This document shows positions 8,181 to 17,213 of a DNA stretch of 54,720 nucleotides, one piece after another (the first letter of the stretch is position 1; every line of letters begins with the position of its first letter). The position numbers and the translations under genes are program-made. The stretch covers positions 1 through 54,720 of the forward strand of contig NZ_CADFEI010000034.1 of NCBI RefSeq assembly GCF_902833225.1, in the 5' to 3' direction. The notes below the pieces were generated by a model that worked only from the letters and a program-made list of their open reading frames with translations, ran no database searches and was not told where the DNA came from. This DNA is from Burkholderia sp. BCC1644 (GTDB lineage: Bacteria; Pseudomonadota; Gammaproteobacteria; Burkholderiales; Burkholderiaceae).

Positions 8181-10489
8181 AGCGGCCCTCCAGCCATCAG
8201 GTAGAACTGGCCTTCGCGCTCGTCTACGATTTTGCCGGGCATATTGCCCTCACAATTGTCTGCATGCACCCATTCATGCATCGCCATTCGATCGAGTAGC
8301 CCGGACGCAAAGTAGTCGTAGTACTTTCGGTTCGAATTTTCTTCAGGAATACCGTCACCCATCCGCCAATCTGCTTCAATTCGCAAGTCGTACATCTGAT
8401 CAGGCGTCAGGTAACACGGGCCGATCGCCACATCGTACGCAAGCGCCTTTTCCGCATGCTCCGGGTTGGTCATCGTCGTCGAGTGGTTCGTCGGGCTGTT
8501 CGTCGTACCGCGATCAAGCCAGTCCACGATCTGCTTGTCTCGCCATTCCTTGTAGCCGTCAGGTAGAGCGCTTTTGCCGTCTTCGCCGATGACGTGACCA
8601 TCGCTGTCGACCCACTCCGTGTTCAACGTGCGGCGCGCCTCCATCCGCATCAGGGCGCGGTCTTCGTAACGCTGCCCGGCTTCACTCGCGGCCGTACCGT
8701 GCGCGTCACCGTCCTTGTGCTTCGCCTTGTACTGGTCGTAAGGATCATCGGCCCGTTTGGCCGCATCGATCTTGCCGGCATCGCGCCATGCGGATGGCGG
8801 ATCGTTGCCTTCGTTGAAGGTGCTGGTTGCTTCGCCATCCTCGGTCAGAATCGGCTTGTCGAACCTCAACGTCTGTGGCGGAAACGTCTCGTCCAGCGTC
8901 GGTGCGTCCGCCCATATCTCCCAACCCTTCGGCGGATCGGCATTCACGCGAAACATGTTCATTGCCGAACTGAACCCGGTCGCGACGAACATGATCGGCG
9001 CCGAGAACAGCGTTGCCGCCATCCCCCAGACCGACTCATTCCCCTTGAGCGCCCCGACCAGATTGAACTTCGCCGGCGGCGAAGGCGGATACCAGAAGCC
9101 TCGCGTCGTTCCTTTCTTGCCATGCCGCCAGTCGTCTTCCCAGTAGCGATAGCGCACCTGCGCCCCTACATCGAAGCCGGACGCGAACACGCGTTGCGTC
9201 AGGACGCCGTGTACGCCGATATCCGTTAGTTCGTGCTTGCCGATGCCGCGCCAACCGATGCCCTGCACCGTGATCGCCGAAATCACCTGATCGTGCGGAC
9301 AGCAATACGCCGTGACGCGCCCATACGTCGATCCGTTCAGGCCGTGGCGCGCACGGTCGGCCTGTGCGGTAAACGACTTGTCGCTCGTCGGCGATACCCG
9401 GTTGTTCGCCATGTCGGCATCGACTGTGTCGGGCGACGGCTCATGGTCGGCGCGATCGCCAATCATCGACAAGAAAGTACGGAGCGTTTGAGTGCGCGAC
9501 GCGTAGGTCTGCCGGCCGCGATGGCCCGTGACATCCTTCGTCAGACGTTGCGACCACGTATCCATGAACGTGTCGGATTTGTGCGGCCCTTCACTGTTCG
9601 CCAGGCTGTACGGTGCATTGGCCAGCACATAGGCATCCGCGACGCATCGCCCCTTGCGCCCCCACGGATCTTCCACTTCCGGTAACGCGTCACCGAAGAA
9701 CGCGCCCGTGAGGCCGACGATATTCCCCTGGCTATGACACACGACGGTGATCGGCACGTCGGCGCGCATCTTCCGGATCGACTCGATCAGTTTGGCAAGC
9801 CGCAACGCGGCAAGCACGCCATACGCACGCGGTGGCGCGCGATACAGGGGCCGGTTGGTCGGGTTGATGCCCTGCACGGTTATCCACCCCATTGCCCGGT
9901 CGTCGAGGCCACCGTGCCAAAGATCGGGCAAGCTCGAGCAGCCATTGGTGAACGGCCCGCCTCCCCAATAATCTTTCTCGTTGAGAAAGATCTTGTCGCC
10001 GTATTCCTTCAGTTCTTCGAGTGTCGCGCGGTAGCCCCACCGAAAATGGATGACAGGCGAGAACGACGGATCGGGCATGACGTAATTGTCCGGAAGCAAG
10101 TCCGGATTCAGAAACCCCTCCGGAGTCACGCTCTCGGTGTACTTCGCCGGCGTCAACTGCCCGGCGTCGATACCGTGATACTTCATCTGATCGTCCAGTC
10201 GTCCCAGCCGACGATTCAGGCCCTTGCACAATCCCGCTTCGGACGCCTGGAACCATTCGCCCTCGGAGTTGACGCCGTGGACGAAGATGACGACGCCGGG
10301 CAACGGCAGTTGCTTGACGCAGATGAGCCGCTTGTCCTTGTCGAACAACACCGGCCCTTGGGTTCGGCCAACGACGATAGGCGGTGGGGTGGAGCGCGAT
10401 GCCGTAGCGTCGGGAGCATCAGTCGTCGTGGCCGGTGCATGGACGTGCGCACCCGCTACCGGCCGAGGATCGAGAATCGAATCGGTCAT
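8177..10489 (-). CDS. tle3: Type VI secretion phospholipase effector, Tle3 type (DUF3274)
   Basis: A 770-residue soluble alpha/beta-hydrolase recognised as the Tle3/DUF3274 type. A strand GVVIFVHGVNSEGEWF forms the oxyanion-loop region and the nucleophile elbow is V-C-H-S-Q-G-N with Ser253 (numbered from ATG 10489). The elbow has Cys where most lipases have Gly. No signal peptide is present, as expected for a T6SS cargo. The start is uncertain: ATG 10501 overlaps the vgrG stop (ATGGTTGA) and follows AAGAAG closely, while ATG 10489 lies just after it. It is predicted to degrade phospholipids in rival cells. Confidence 0.83.
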   Translation of the reverse strand: MTDSILDPRPVAGAHVHAPATTTDAPDATASRSTPPPIVVGRTQGPVLFDKDKRLICVKQLPLPGVVIFVHGVNSEGEWFQASEAGLCKGLNRRLGRLDDQMKYHGIDAGQLTPAKYTESVTPEGFLNPDLLPDNYVMPDPSFSPVIHFRWGYRATLEELKEYGDKIFLNEKDYWGGGPFTNGCSSLPDLWHGGLDDRAMGWITVQGINPTNRPLYRAPPRAYGVLAALRLAKLIESIRKMRADVPITVVCHSQGNIVGLTGAFFGDALPEVEDPWGRKGRCVADAYVLANAPYSLANSEGPHKSDTFMDTWSQRLTKDVTGHRGRQTYASRTQTLRTFLSMIGDRADHEPSPDTVDADMANNRVSPTSDKSFTAQADRARHGLNGSTYGRVTAYCCPHDQVISAITVQGIGWRGIGKHELTDIGVHGVLTQRVFASGFDVGAQVRYRYWEDDWRHGKKGTTRGFWYPPSPPAKFNLVGALKGNESVWGMAATLFSAPIMFVATGFSSAMNMFRVNADPPKGWEIWADAPTLDETFPPQTLRFDKPILTEDGEATSTFNEGNDPPSAWRDAGKIDAAKRADDPYDQYKAKHKDGDAHGTAASEAGQRYEDRALMRMEARRTLNTEWVDSDGHVIGEDGKSALPDGYKEWRDKQIVDWLDRGTTNSPTNHSTTMTNPEHAEKALAYDVAIGPCYLTPDQMYDLRIEADWRMGDGIPEENSNRKYYDYFASGLLDRMAMHEWVHADNCEGNMPGKIVDEREGQFYLMAGGPL

Positions 10490-10493
10490 GGTC

Positions 10494-13262
10494 TCAACCA
10501 TTCTTCTTGATGAACTGCACCGACAGCGTTTCGAACTGGTCGGCATGGACTGCCGGCAGCTCGCCGGCCGTGTCGGTGGTCAGGTTCGACAGCGCCCCGG
10601 ACGCCCTCTGCATTTGCCCGTCGAAACCCGCCACCGCATCGCCATCGGTCGCACGAACGAGTTTCGTCACACGGCCGAGCGGGGCGTGGTCGAACGTCGG
10701 CATATCGGTGCTCATGCTGGCCGGACCATCCCACGCATGGCCTGCCGATTTCACCGTGAACGTGCCGGGGCAACCGAGTTCGATGTCGCCGCCGTTCAGC
10801 TTCAGATACGCACCGCCCGTCGTGACGAACACGACCTGATCGTTCGCCATGCCGGCAAGCTTGCCGCCGGCCGCGGTCAACTGGATGTTCTTCGCGGAAT
10901 CCACCTGCGTGTCGTCGTCCTGCGACTGGATCGTCACCTTTCCCTGATTCGCGACGGCCGACACGCCGCCGCTATGCGCGAACATCGCGACGCCATGGCC
11001 AGCGTGCAGATTGATGCGCTCGCCGCTGGTGACCTGCACGTGCCGCTGGGCAATCTGGTCGATGTTTTCGCCCGCATACATGACATGCGTCCTGGGCGTG
11101 ACGTGCAGCGATCCTGCCTGTGCGCCGAACGCCATCAAGGCGGACGCGTCGCCGGCTGAACCGGCATTCGCAAGGTCGGGCTTCCAGTTGCGGAACGCAT
11201 CGACGATCTTGTCCTGCCCGGCGGTATCCGCGGCCCGTCCGCCATGCTGGCCGGCATAGTCGCCGAGCGATTTGAACAGCGCCACGCACTCGTCGAGCAA
11301 GTGAACCAGCTCATCGCGATCAAGCTGATCACCGGTCGCACGGGTGCGCGCATAGGTCGAGAACAAGATGCCCTGGGCCGCCCGCAACGCCGCCGCGGCA
11401 TCGGTGCGCAACTCGGCACCTTCGCCCCGATCGGCGCCGTGTCCATCCTTGCGGGGTTGCGTCAGATAACCGAGGTTCAACTGGGTATGCGCGTGTTCGC
11501 TCGCCAACTGCGCGGATATCTGCGACGGCGTATCGTCCAGGCGAAGCTGGTTGTACCGGTCACCCTTGATTTCCTTCGTCTTGATCCCGGACACGTAACG
11601 GTTGCCGGGCAGCGCGCCGGTATGCGTGAACGTCGCGGGTGGGTTCGCGCCATTGCTTAGCACTCCGATGATGATCAGACGATCCGGATCGCCCGACAGG
11701 CAACCCAGCAAGACCTCCATCCCGACGCGGGGCAGAAACAGCGTGCCGAAGTTTCCGCCCGCCAGATTCGCCCCGACGCGTATCGGTGCGCTGTCGCCGG
11801 CCGATCCGTTCGTTCCGGCGCCTTGCGCGTGCTCGTGATCGACCGGATCGAAGCCATGAATCCGTACGCGCACGCGGCCGGCTGCATCGCAGAATACTTC
11901 CTCACCCTGCGTGCCGACGATCGTGCCGGTCAGCAGGTGAGCCGGTGGCAGGTCGATTGCCGGATCGTAGGACGGCGTGAGCGGCACGCCGCGACGCACG
12001 CACGTGAACTGGTTCTCATAGCGCGTGTCCGCCTGTTCCGACGCATCGCCCGGCGTGGTTGGGGCGGCTTGCGTGAGGTTCCGGCTGGCCGCGTACAGCG
12101 TGGTCACGCGGCTCGTCAGGTCTTTCGGAAGGTTGTTCCGGACATCGTGCCGTACCGACGTCACGACGAACTGCCGCTGCTCGGCCGGCTTCATGTCGAG
12201 TTCGGGGTCGCCTGTCAGCGTGAACCAGTAGCCGACCGGCATGTCGCGGACGCTGCCGATACCGTCGTAGCGCTCCGCCGCGAACTGGTGGGCGAGTATG
12301 CGGTCGTGCGTGATGCGGTCGTGATCGTTCCAGGAATCGCCGACGTGCGGAATGTCGATCGCGACATCGGTCAGCAATCCAGCCAGGTCGTTGCCGGCGT
12401 CGCCTTGATCGATGCTCGTCGCGATCGCGGAATCGTCCATGCGCGCCTTCTTGTAGTCCCACGACGGACGGCTGGCTTTGCCGGGGGACAGGCTTTGACG
12501 ATGTGCGAACAACGTCACCGTATCGCGTTGCGCGGTTCCCGAATTGCGCGGATCGAGACGCACGGTACCGGCAGGCGATTCCGGCAATCGAAGCGGGTCG
12601 TCGCAGAACACGAGCGTGTGGATCGGCCGCTCGTCGGTCGAGCCGCGCGCGTTGTCGACCGCCCACGCCTTGGCAAAAACGGTGATGCCTTCGCGCCGCA
12701 ACAGTCGGCGCACGAAACGGGCATCCGACTCGTTGACCTGCCGCGTCAGTTCGCGTGCCGGATAACGTTCCGATCGCAATCCCGACAAGTCGAAATCGAA
12801 CGCGCGCGCAAGTGCGGGGCTGCGTTGCCGCCATTCGTTCAGCAGCGTGCCGAGGATGTCGATGACGTTGCGCGACCGGAAGACGCGGGAATTGATGCGG
12901 CGGTCCATCAGCGACAGCGCATCGCAAATGCGCAACTGATACACGGTCAATTCGCCGTCGGATCGACCGGCCTGCACGTCGTACACGATCGCATTGATCG
13001 CCCGCACGTCGCCCCGGTCGGTCGTCAGCCTGACCGACACCGGCAGACCGAGAAACAGCGTGGGCGCCAGATGATCGTGGGTGGATATGCAGGTCAGCTG
13101 CCCGTCGATTCCCGACATCAATCCTTCGCGAATATCGGCGTGATGAAGCGCCAGCAGATGACCGATTGCGTGTTGCGCCTGCCCGAAATGCAGCGCGACG
13201 GGCCGGTTGTTCCAGTCGACAAGACCGGACGCAAAGTTTCGCAATGCTGTTGCTATCGACAT
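10494..13262 (-). CDS. vgrG: Type VI secretion spike protein VgrG
   Basis: A 922-residue VgrG. The N-terminal gp27-like part covers roughly residues 1-400, the gp5 OB-fold follows near residue 450 (GTIVGTQGEEVFCDAAGRVRVRIHGFD), and a DUF2345 beta-helix tail closes the protein. VgrG trimers form the spike of the contractile machine and carry effectors at the C terminus. No catalytic extension is fused here; the cargo lipase is encoded immediately downstream with overlap. No T6SS sheath, baseplate or membrane-complex genes are in the window, so this is an orphan vgrG island. Confidence 0.93.
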   Translation of the reverse strand: MSIATALRNFASGLVDWNNRPVALHFGQAQHAIGHLLALHHADIREGLMSGIDGQLTCISTHDHLAPTLFLGLPVSVRLTTDRGDVRAINAIVYDVQAGRSDGELTVYQLRICDALSLMDRRINSRVFRSRNVIDILGTLLNEWRQRSPALARAFDFDLSGLRSERYPARELTRQVNESDARFVRRLLRREGITVFAKAWAVDNARGSTDERPIHTLVFCDDPLRLPESPAGTVRLDPRNSGTAQRDTVTLFAHRQSLSPGKASRPSWDYKKARMDDSAIATSIDQGDAGNDLAGLLTDVAIDIPHVGDSWNDHDRITHDRILAHQFAAERYDGIGSVRDMPVGYWFTLTGDPELDMKPAEQRQFVVTSVRHDVRNNLPKDLTSRVTTLYAASRNLTQAAPTTPGDASEQADTRYENQFTCVRRGVPLTPSYDPAIDLPPAHLLTGTIVGTQGEEVFCDAAGRVRVRIHGFDPVDHEHAQGAGTNGSAGDSAPIRVGANLAGGNFGTLFLPRVGMEVLLGCLSGDPDRLIIIGVLSNGANPPATFTHTGALPGNRYVSGIKTKEIKGDRYNQLRLDDTPSQISAQLASEHAHTQLNLGYLTQPRKDGHGADRGEGAELRTDAAAALRAAQGILFSTYARTRATGDQLDRDELVHLLDECVALFKSLGDYAGQHGGRAADTAGQDKIVDAFRNWKPDLANAGSAGDASALMAFGAQAGSLHVTPRTHVMYAGENIDQIAQRHVQVTSGERINLHAGHGVAMFAHSGGVSAVANQGKVTIQSQDDDTQVDSAKNIQLTAAGGKLAGMANDQVVFVTTGGAYLKLNGGDIELGCPGTFTVKSAGHAWDGPASMSTDMPTFDHAPLGRVTKLVRATDGDAVAGFDGQMQRASGALSNLTTDTAGELPAVHADQFETLSVQFIKKNG

Positions 13263-14271
13263 AACGGCAATCTCGTTACTTTTCCGACGTCCGCGCCGTT
13301 TTTTCGAATCGGACTTTCAGTGAAGTAAATCGGTGGTGGTCGTGATTTCGGTGCGCAGAATAACAAACTATGGGGATTTATAAGGTTTATTTAAATTTTG
13401 AGATGAAAAATAATTCACCCGGAAACGGTTTTATACATTTTGTGATTTTTGTGAGGTATTTGGTTTTAATTGGAAAAATCCTATGTCGAGCCGTCGGGGC
13501 TAGTATTTGTCGCTGTTCCTTGCTGGGTGGTGCCAAGGCGGTATTCGTGGCCGGTGCTGTCGAATCGAATTGGATGCCAGTAATTAGAGATTCGACTTGT
13601 CCTAATTTTGAAATGAATAAAGCGGAATTGAGGTGCGTAAAGCGGTGCATGCAGGGTCGTGTTCCTGCGCCGGGTATGTATATCTGCTTGACAGCGATTT
13701 TGCCGTTTTCGGTTTGGTAATGCAGGAGGCAGTTTCTGTCACGGCTGGCGATGGCTAACTGCATAAGCGCGAAGATTCTGGAGCGCGAGTCAAAGTCCGC
13801 CGTGATCGAAGATCGAAAGCGCATCTTCTGTCATACGAAATACGTCGCCCGCGCGTATCAGGGTCGACCATTCGACCATGCGCGCACCGCCCTCGCCGAA
13901 ACGTGTGCATGTCGGACGTGAGCGGGCCGGTACCCGGTCACCCGGATGTCCATGAGGGATTCCCCCCGTGACGCACAATTGCGCTTCGCGTCGCCCCCAC
14001 GACCGTTCTCTCCGCGCCGTCCCACCGTCACTTCCCGTCCGCCGCTGCCGATTGTTTGCATATCGCGAATGGCGCGTTCGCCGGTTGTTCGATACCCGAT
14101 CCGTCGCCTTGCACCTATCGTTGTGCCGTCGGCTGGCCGGATTCGATGCGTCGAACCGGTGCGGAAGCCGGCGCTTCCCGGCGATTCACATCGCACACAA
14201 AAACCATCGGACCTGGCTCATGCGCAGGCGCTCCGGCGCGCGCAGGCGACCCTGTGTCCACGGAGACGGAC
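13263..14271. other. Long AT-richer intergenic region upstream of vgrG
   Basis: About 1 kb with no gene I can name. From about 13310 to 13860 the base composition is visibly poorer in GC than anything nearby, with runs such as TTTAAATTTTG at 13390-13399. Several overlapping ORFs exist on both strands; only one (see 13387-13824) has a plausible protein composition. The region likely holds the vgrG promoter, but I cannot point to convincing boxes. The rest, 13860-14271, is GC-rich with no recognised feature until the Shine-Dalgarno of the MFS gene. Confidence 0.6.
13387..13824 (-). CDS. Possible low-GC protein of unknown function
   Basis: A 145-codon ORF upstream of vgrG on the same strand, in an AT-richer patch. 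From residue 21 (MQLAIASRDRNC...) the composition looks protein-like, with LHYQTENGKIAVKQIYIPG and LNSALFISKLGQVESLITG. I recognise no family. A 116-codon ORF overlaps on the other strand, so either or neither may be real. If real, its place upstream of vgrG would fit an accessory gene of the type VI island. Confidence 0.25.
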   Translation of the reverse strand: MRFRSSITADFDSRSRIFALMQLAIASRDRNCLLHYQTENGKIAVKQIYIPGAGTRPCMHRFTHLNSALFISKLGQVESLITGIQFDSTAPATNTALAPPSKEQRQILAPTARHRIFPIKTKYLTKITKCIKPFPGELFFISKFK

Positions 14272-15525
14272 ATGAAAGCAAACGAGTGGGATACCTCATA
14301 CGAGTGGAAAGCGGTCACGCTGCTGGCGCTCGGTTTCGGGCTGGTCGGCCTCGACCGCTGGCTCATCGCGCCGCTGTTCCCTTCGATCATGAAGGACCTG
14401 AACCTGACCGCGCAGGACGTCGGCAATTGCATCGGCGTGCTCGGCCTGTCGTGGGGCATCTTCGCGGCGCTGATGGGCGGCATCTCCGACAAGGTCGGCC
14501 GCCGGAAGGTGCTGATTCCGGCGATCCTCGCGTTCTCGCTGCTGTCGGGTTTCTCGGGGCTCGCGGGCGGGCTGCTCGGCCTGATGGCGATTCGCGGGTT
14601 GATGGGCGTCGCGGAGGGCTCGTTCTGCCCGACGAGTTTCGCGGCGACGGCCGATGCGTCGCATCCGCGGCGGCGCGGCCTGAACCTCGGTCTGCAGCAA
14701 AGCGGCTTCGCGCTGTTCGGCCTCGCGCTGTCGCCGATCATCGCCACGCAGCTGCTCGGCTTCGTGTCGTGGCGCTGGGTCTTTGCGCTGGTGGCCGTGC
14801 CCGGCCTGATCCTCGGCGCGATCATGTTCTTCGTGATCCGCGAGCCGAAGGTCGCGCAGGAAGTCGCGTCGGAACATGCGCCGGCATCGCTCGGCCATGT
14901 GCTCAAGAGCCGCAACATCCTCGTGGCGATGGCCGCGCTGTGCTGCGCGATGACCGGCGTGTTCGTGCTCGGTGCACTGCTGCCGCTGTACCTGACCGAT
15001 TACCTGTCGCTCGGCACGCAGAAGATGGGCCTCGTCGTGTCGGCGATCGGCTTCGGCGGTTTTCTCGGGCAGTTCGGGTTGCCGGGGCTGTCCGACCTGG
15101 TCGGGCGCCGCATCGCGAGCATCGTCGGCTTTGCCGGAACGGCCGTGATGCTCTACCTCTTCCGCGGCCTCGGCCCGCAGCCGCTGGCGCTGTTCGGCGT
15201 GCTGTTCGTCGCATCGTTCTTCACGCTCGGGCTCGTGTCGCTGCTGTCCGGCCCGGTGGCGACCGAGGCCGCACCCGTCGGCCTCGTGTCGACGTCCATC
15301 GGCGTGGTGGTCGGCGTCGGCGAGATCTTCGGCGGCGGCATCGCGCCGGCGATGGGCGGCTATGTCGCCGCACACTTTGGCATCCAGAACATTCTGTGGC
15401 TGCCGATGTGCGCGGTCGTGCTGGGCATCGTGGTCAGTCTGTTGCTGAAGGAAACCGCACCGGCCGTGTTGCAGCGCCGCGCGGTCGTGCGGCCGGAACT
15501 GGCAACCGGAGAGCAATCGCGGTAA
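14272..15525 (+). CDS. MFS transporter
   Basis: A 417-residue major facilitator protein with about 12 membrane segments and the loop 2-3 signature G-G-I-S-D-K-V-G-R-R-K near residues 68-78. Start ATG 14272 has GGAG nine bases upstream; longer versions of the frame extend into non-conserved sequence. It lies upstream of a LysR gene and the hydroquinone operon on the same strand, so it may import the aromatic substrate, but the substrate is not evident from sequence. Confidence 0.87.
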   Translation: MKANEWDTSYEWKAVTLLALGFGLVGLDRWLIAPLFPSIMKDLNLTAQDVGNCIGVLGLSWGIFAALMGGISDKVGRRKVLIPAILAFSLLSGFSGLAGGLLGLMAIRGLMGVAEGSFCPTSFAATADASHPRRRGLNLGLQQSGFALFGLALSPIIATQLLGFVSWRWVFALVAVPGLILGAIMFFVIREPKVAQEVASEHAPASLGHVLKSRNILVAMAALCCAMTGVFVLGALLPLYLTDYLSLGTQKMGLVVSAIGFGGFLGQFGLPGLSDLVGRRIASIVGFAGTAVMLYLFRGLGPQPLALFGVLFVASFFTLGLVSLLSGPVATEAAPVGLVSTSIGVVVGVGEIFGGGIAPAMGGYVAAHFGIQNILWLPMCAVVLGIVVSLLLKETAPAVLQRRAVVRPELATGEQSR

Positions 15526-15641
15526 TGCCGGTGCGTCCTGCGATTGACATCGATTTGGCGACACTGTGACGCCTTTCGCATGACACAACCCGATACCCGC
15601 ACAGGTAGACTGCCGTTTTCGCTGTCGAAAAAGGGCGGGGC

Positions 15642-16571
15642 ATGGACCGGTTCCTGAGCATCGAAGCATTCGTGAGAGTGGCCGAGGCGAGCAGCTTCGC
15701 CGAGGCTGCGCGGCAACTGGGTGTGACGAGTTCGGTCGTGACGAACCGTATCCAGCAGCTCGAGAAGTTCGTCAACGCGCCACTGTTCCATCGCAGCACG
15801 CGCCACGTGCGCCTGTCCGAAGTGGGTGAGGCGTTCTATCGCGAATGCGCGGAGGTGGTCGGGCGCGTCAACGAGCTGACGGACCAGATGCGCGAGCTTC
15901 GCGCGACGCCGACCGGGCGGCTGCGCATCCAGATGCTGCCCGGCTTCGCGCTCGATCACTTCGGCGTGCCGCTGGCCGCATTCAATCAGCGCTACCCGGG
16001 CATCCAGCTCGACATCATCGTCAATGACCGTGTCGTGGACCCTGTCGAAGAAGGGTTCGACATCGCGTTCCAGATCTTCCCGCCGATTTCCGAATCGCTG
16101 ATCGAGCGGCGGCTGTTCACGGTCCGGCGTCTCTTTTGTGCGGCGCCCGCGTACGTCGACGCGCATGGTGCACCACAACATCCACGCGATCTGCTGCAGC
16201 ACACCACGGCGCTGTACTCGGGCTATCCGTCGCGCAACCGCTGGACGATGACGCGCGGCGACGAGGTCGTCGAAATGGAGCTGCCGGGCATGATTCGCTC
16301 GAACTCCGTTCACCTGTTGCGCGAATACGCGCTGACGGGAGGCGGCGTGGTCTGCTTGCCCACGCTCGTGGCGAGCGACGCGCTCGTCGCGGGCAGTCTG
16401 GTGCCGATCCTCACCGACTATCAGCTCGCGCCGCTGAGCTTCGCCGCCGTTTATCCCGCAACGCAGCGACAGGCGTTGAAGGTGAAGGCGCTGGTCGAAT
16501 TCCTCGCCGAATACATCGGCGACGAGCCCCTGTGGGATCTCCCGCTGCTGGAGCGCGGCTGGGTGCGTTGA
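15642..16571 (+). CDS. LysR-family regulator of the hydroquinone operon (predicted)
   Basis: A 309-residue LTTR with an N-terminal helix-turn-helix (AARQLGVTSSVVTNRIQQLE, residues about 23-42) and an effector-binding domain of the CrgA/DmlR-like group. It lies directly upstream of the dioxygenase genes on the same strand with a 115-base gap, instead of divergent as LTTRs usually are. Regulation of the downstream hydroquinone genes is inferred from position only. Confidence 0.88.
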   Translation: MDRFLSIEAFVRVAEASSFAEAARQLGVTSSVVTNRIQQLEKFVNAPLFHRSTRHVRLSEVGEAFYRECAEVVGRVNELTDQMRELRATPTGRLRIQMLPGFALDHFGVPLAAFNQRYPGIQLDIIVNDRVVDPVEEGFDIAFQIFPPISESLIERRLFTVRRLFCAAPAYVDAHGAPQHPRDLLQHTTALYSGYPSRNRWTMTRGDEVVEMELPGMIRSNSVHLLREYALTGGGVVCLPTLVASDALVAGSLVPILTDYQLAPLSFAAVYPATQRQALKVKALVEFLAEYIGDEPLWDLPLLERGWVR

Positions 16572-16686
16572 ACCCGGCGGATTATTCGCGAAACGCAAAT
16601 GCCGTAATCGCCGTCCGTTGCCTTGTTGCTGCTGTCCCTTGCCCCTAGAGTGGAATCCAACAAGCGGTTCAACTCAGGAGACAGAA

Positions 16687-17181
16687 ATGACCAGCACGGC
16701 ATTCCACACCGTCTTCGGCTCGCTCGATGGTTACCGGAAGGGCGAGATCGAAATCACCAGCGGCAGCGCGCAGCACTACGCCTTCTCGAATGTCTTCGAG
16801 GTGGCGTCGAAGTCGGCCCCTTATGAAAAGGTCGTCGCCGGCAAGAATCTCGAATACGTGATCGAAGTGTTGAGGACCGACGGCCAGTCGCCGTGGTTCG
16901 CGTGTGCTCACGACGAGTTCACGATCCAGATGGACGGCGAAGTCCGGATCGAATTCATCAAGCTCGACAACCCGCCGGCATCGGGTCGCGGCACCGTGAG
17001 CGCAGGCGAGCAACCGGCCGGCCGGAACATGGGGTACGTCGTTTTGCGCCAGGGCCATCAGGCGCTGCTGCCGGCCGGCTGCGCCTATCGCTTCACCGCG
17101 AGCCGGCCGGGCGTCGCGCTCGTGCAGACCATCCTCGGCGAGCTGTCCGTCGAGAAGTGGGCCGAGATCTGCCTGCACTGA
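16687..17181 (+). CDS. Hydroquinone 1,2-dioxygenase, small (alpha) subunit
   Basis: A 164-residue protein matching the size (about 18 kDa) and type of HapC/PnpC1-like small subunits of the two-subunit Fe(II) hydroquinone dioxygenase. It precedes the large subunit by 32 bases, the order seen in hap and pnp clusters. Start ATG 16687 follows AGGAG with good spacing. The small subunit has no iron ligands of its own and stabilises the complex in known cases. The complex opens hydroquinone to 4-hydroxymuconic semialdehyde. Assignment rests on the whole operon as well as on this protein. Confidence 0.85.
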   Translation: MTSTAFHTVFGSLDGYRKGEIEITSGSAQHYAFSNVFEVASKSAPYEKVVAGKNLEYVIEVLRTDGQSPWFACAHDEFTIQMDGEVRIEFIKLDNPPASGRGTVSAGEQPAGRNMGYVVLRQGHQALLPAGCAYRFTASRPGVALVQTILGELSVEKWAEICLH

Positions 17182-17213
17182 CCACCTCATTCGACTATCC
17201 CAGGAGACACGTT

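Noticed and set aside
13370..13720. 116-codon plus-strand ORF in the AT-rich patch
   Set aside because: No Shine-Dalgarno, unlikely composition and overlap with a better candidate on the other strand.
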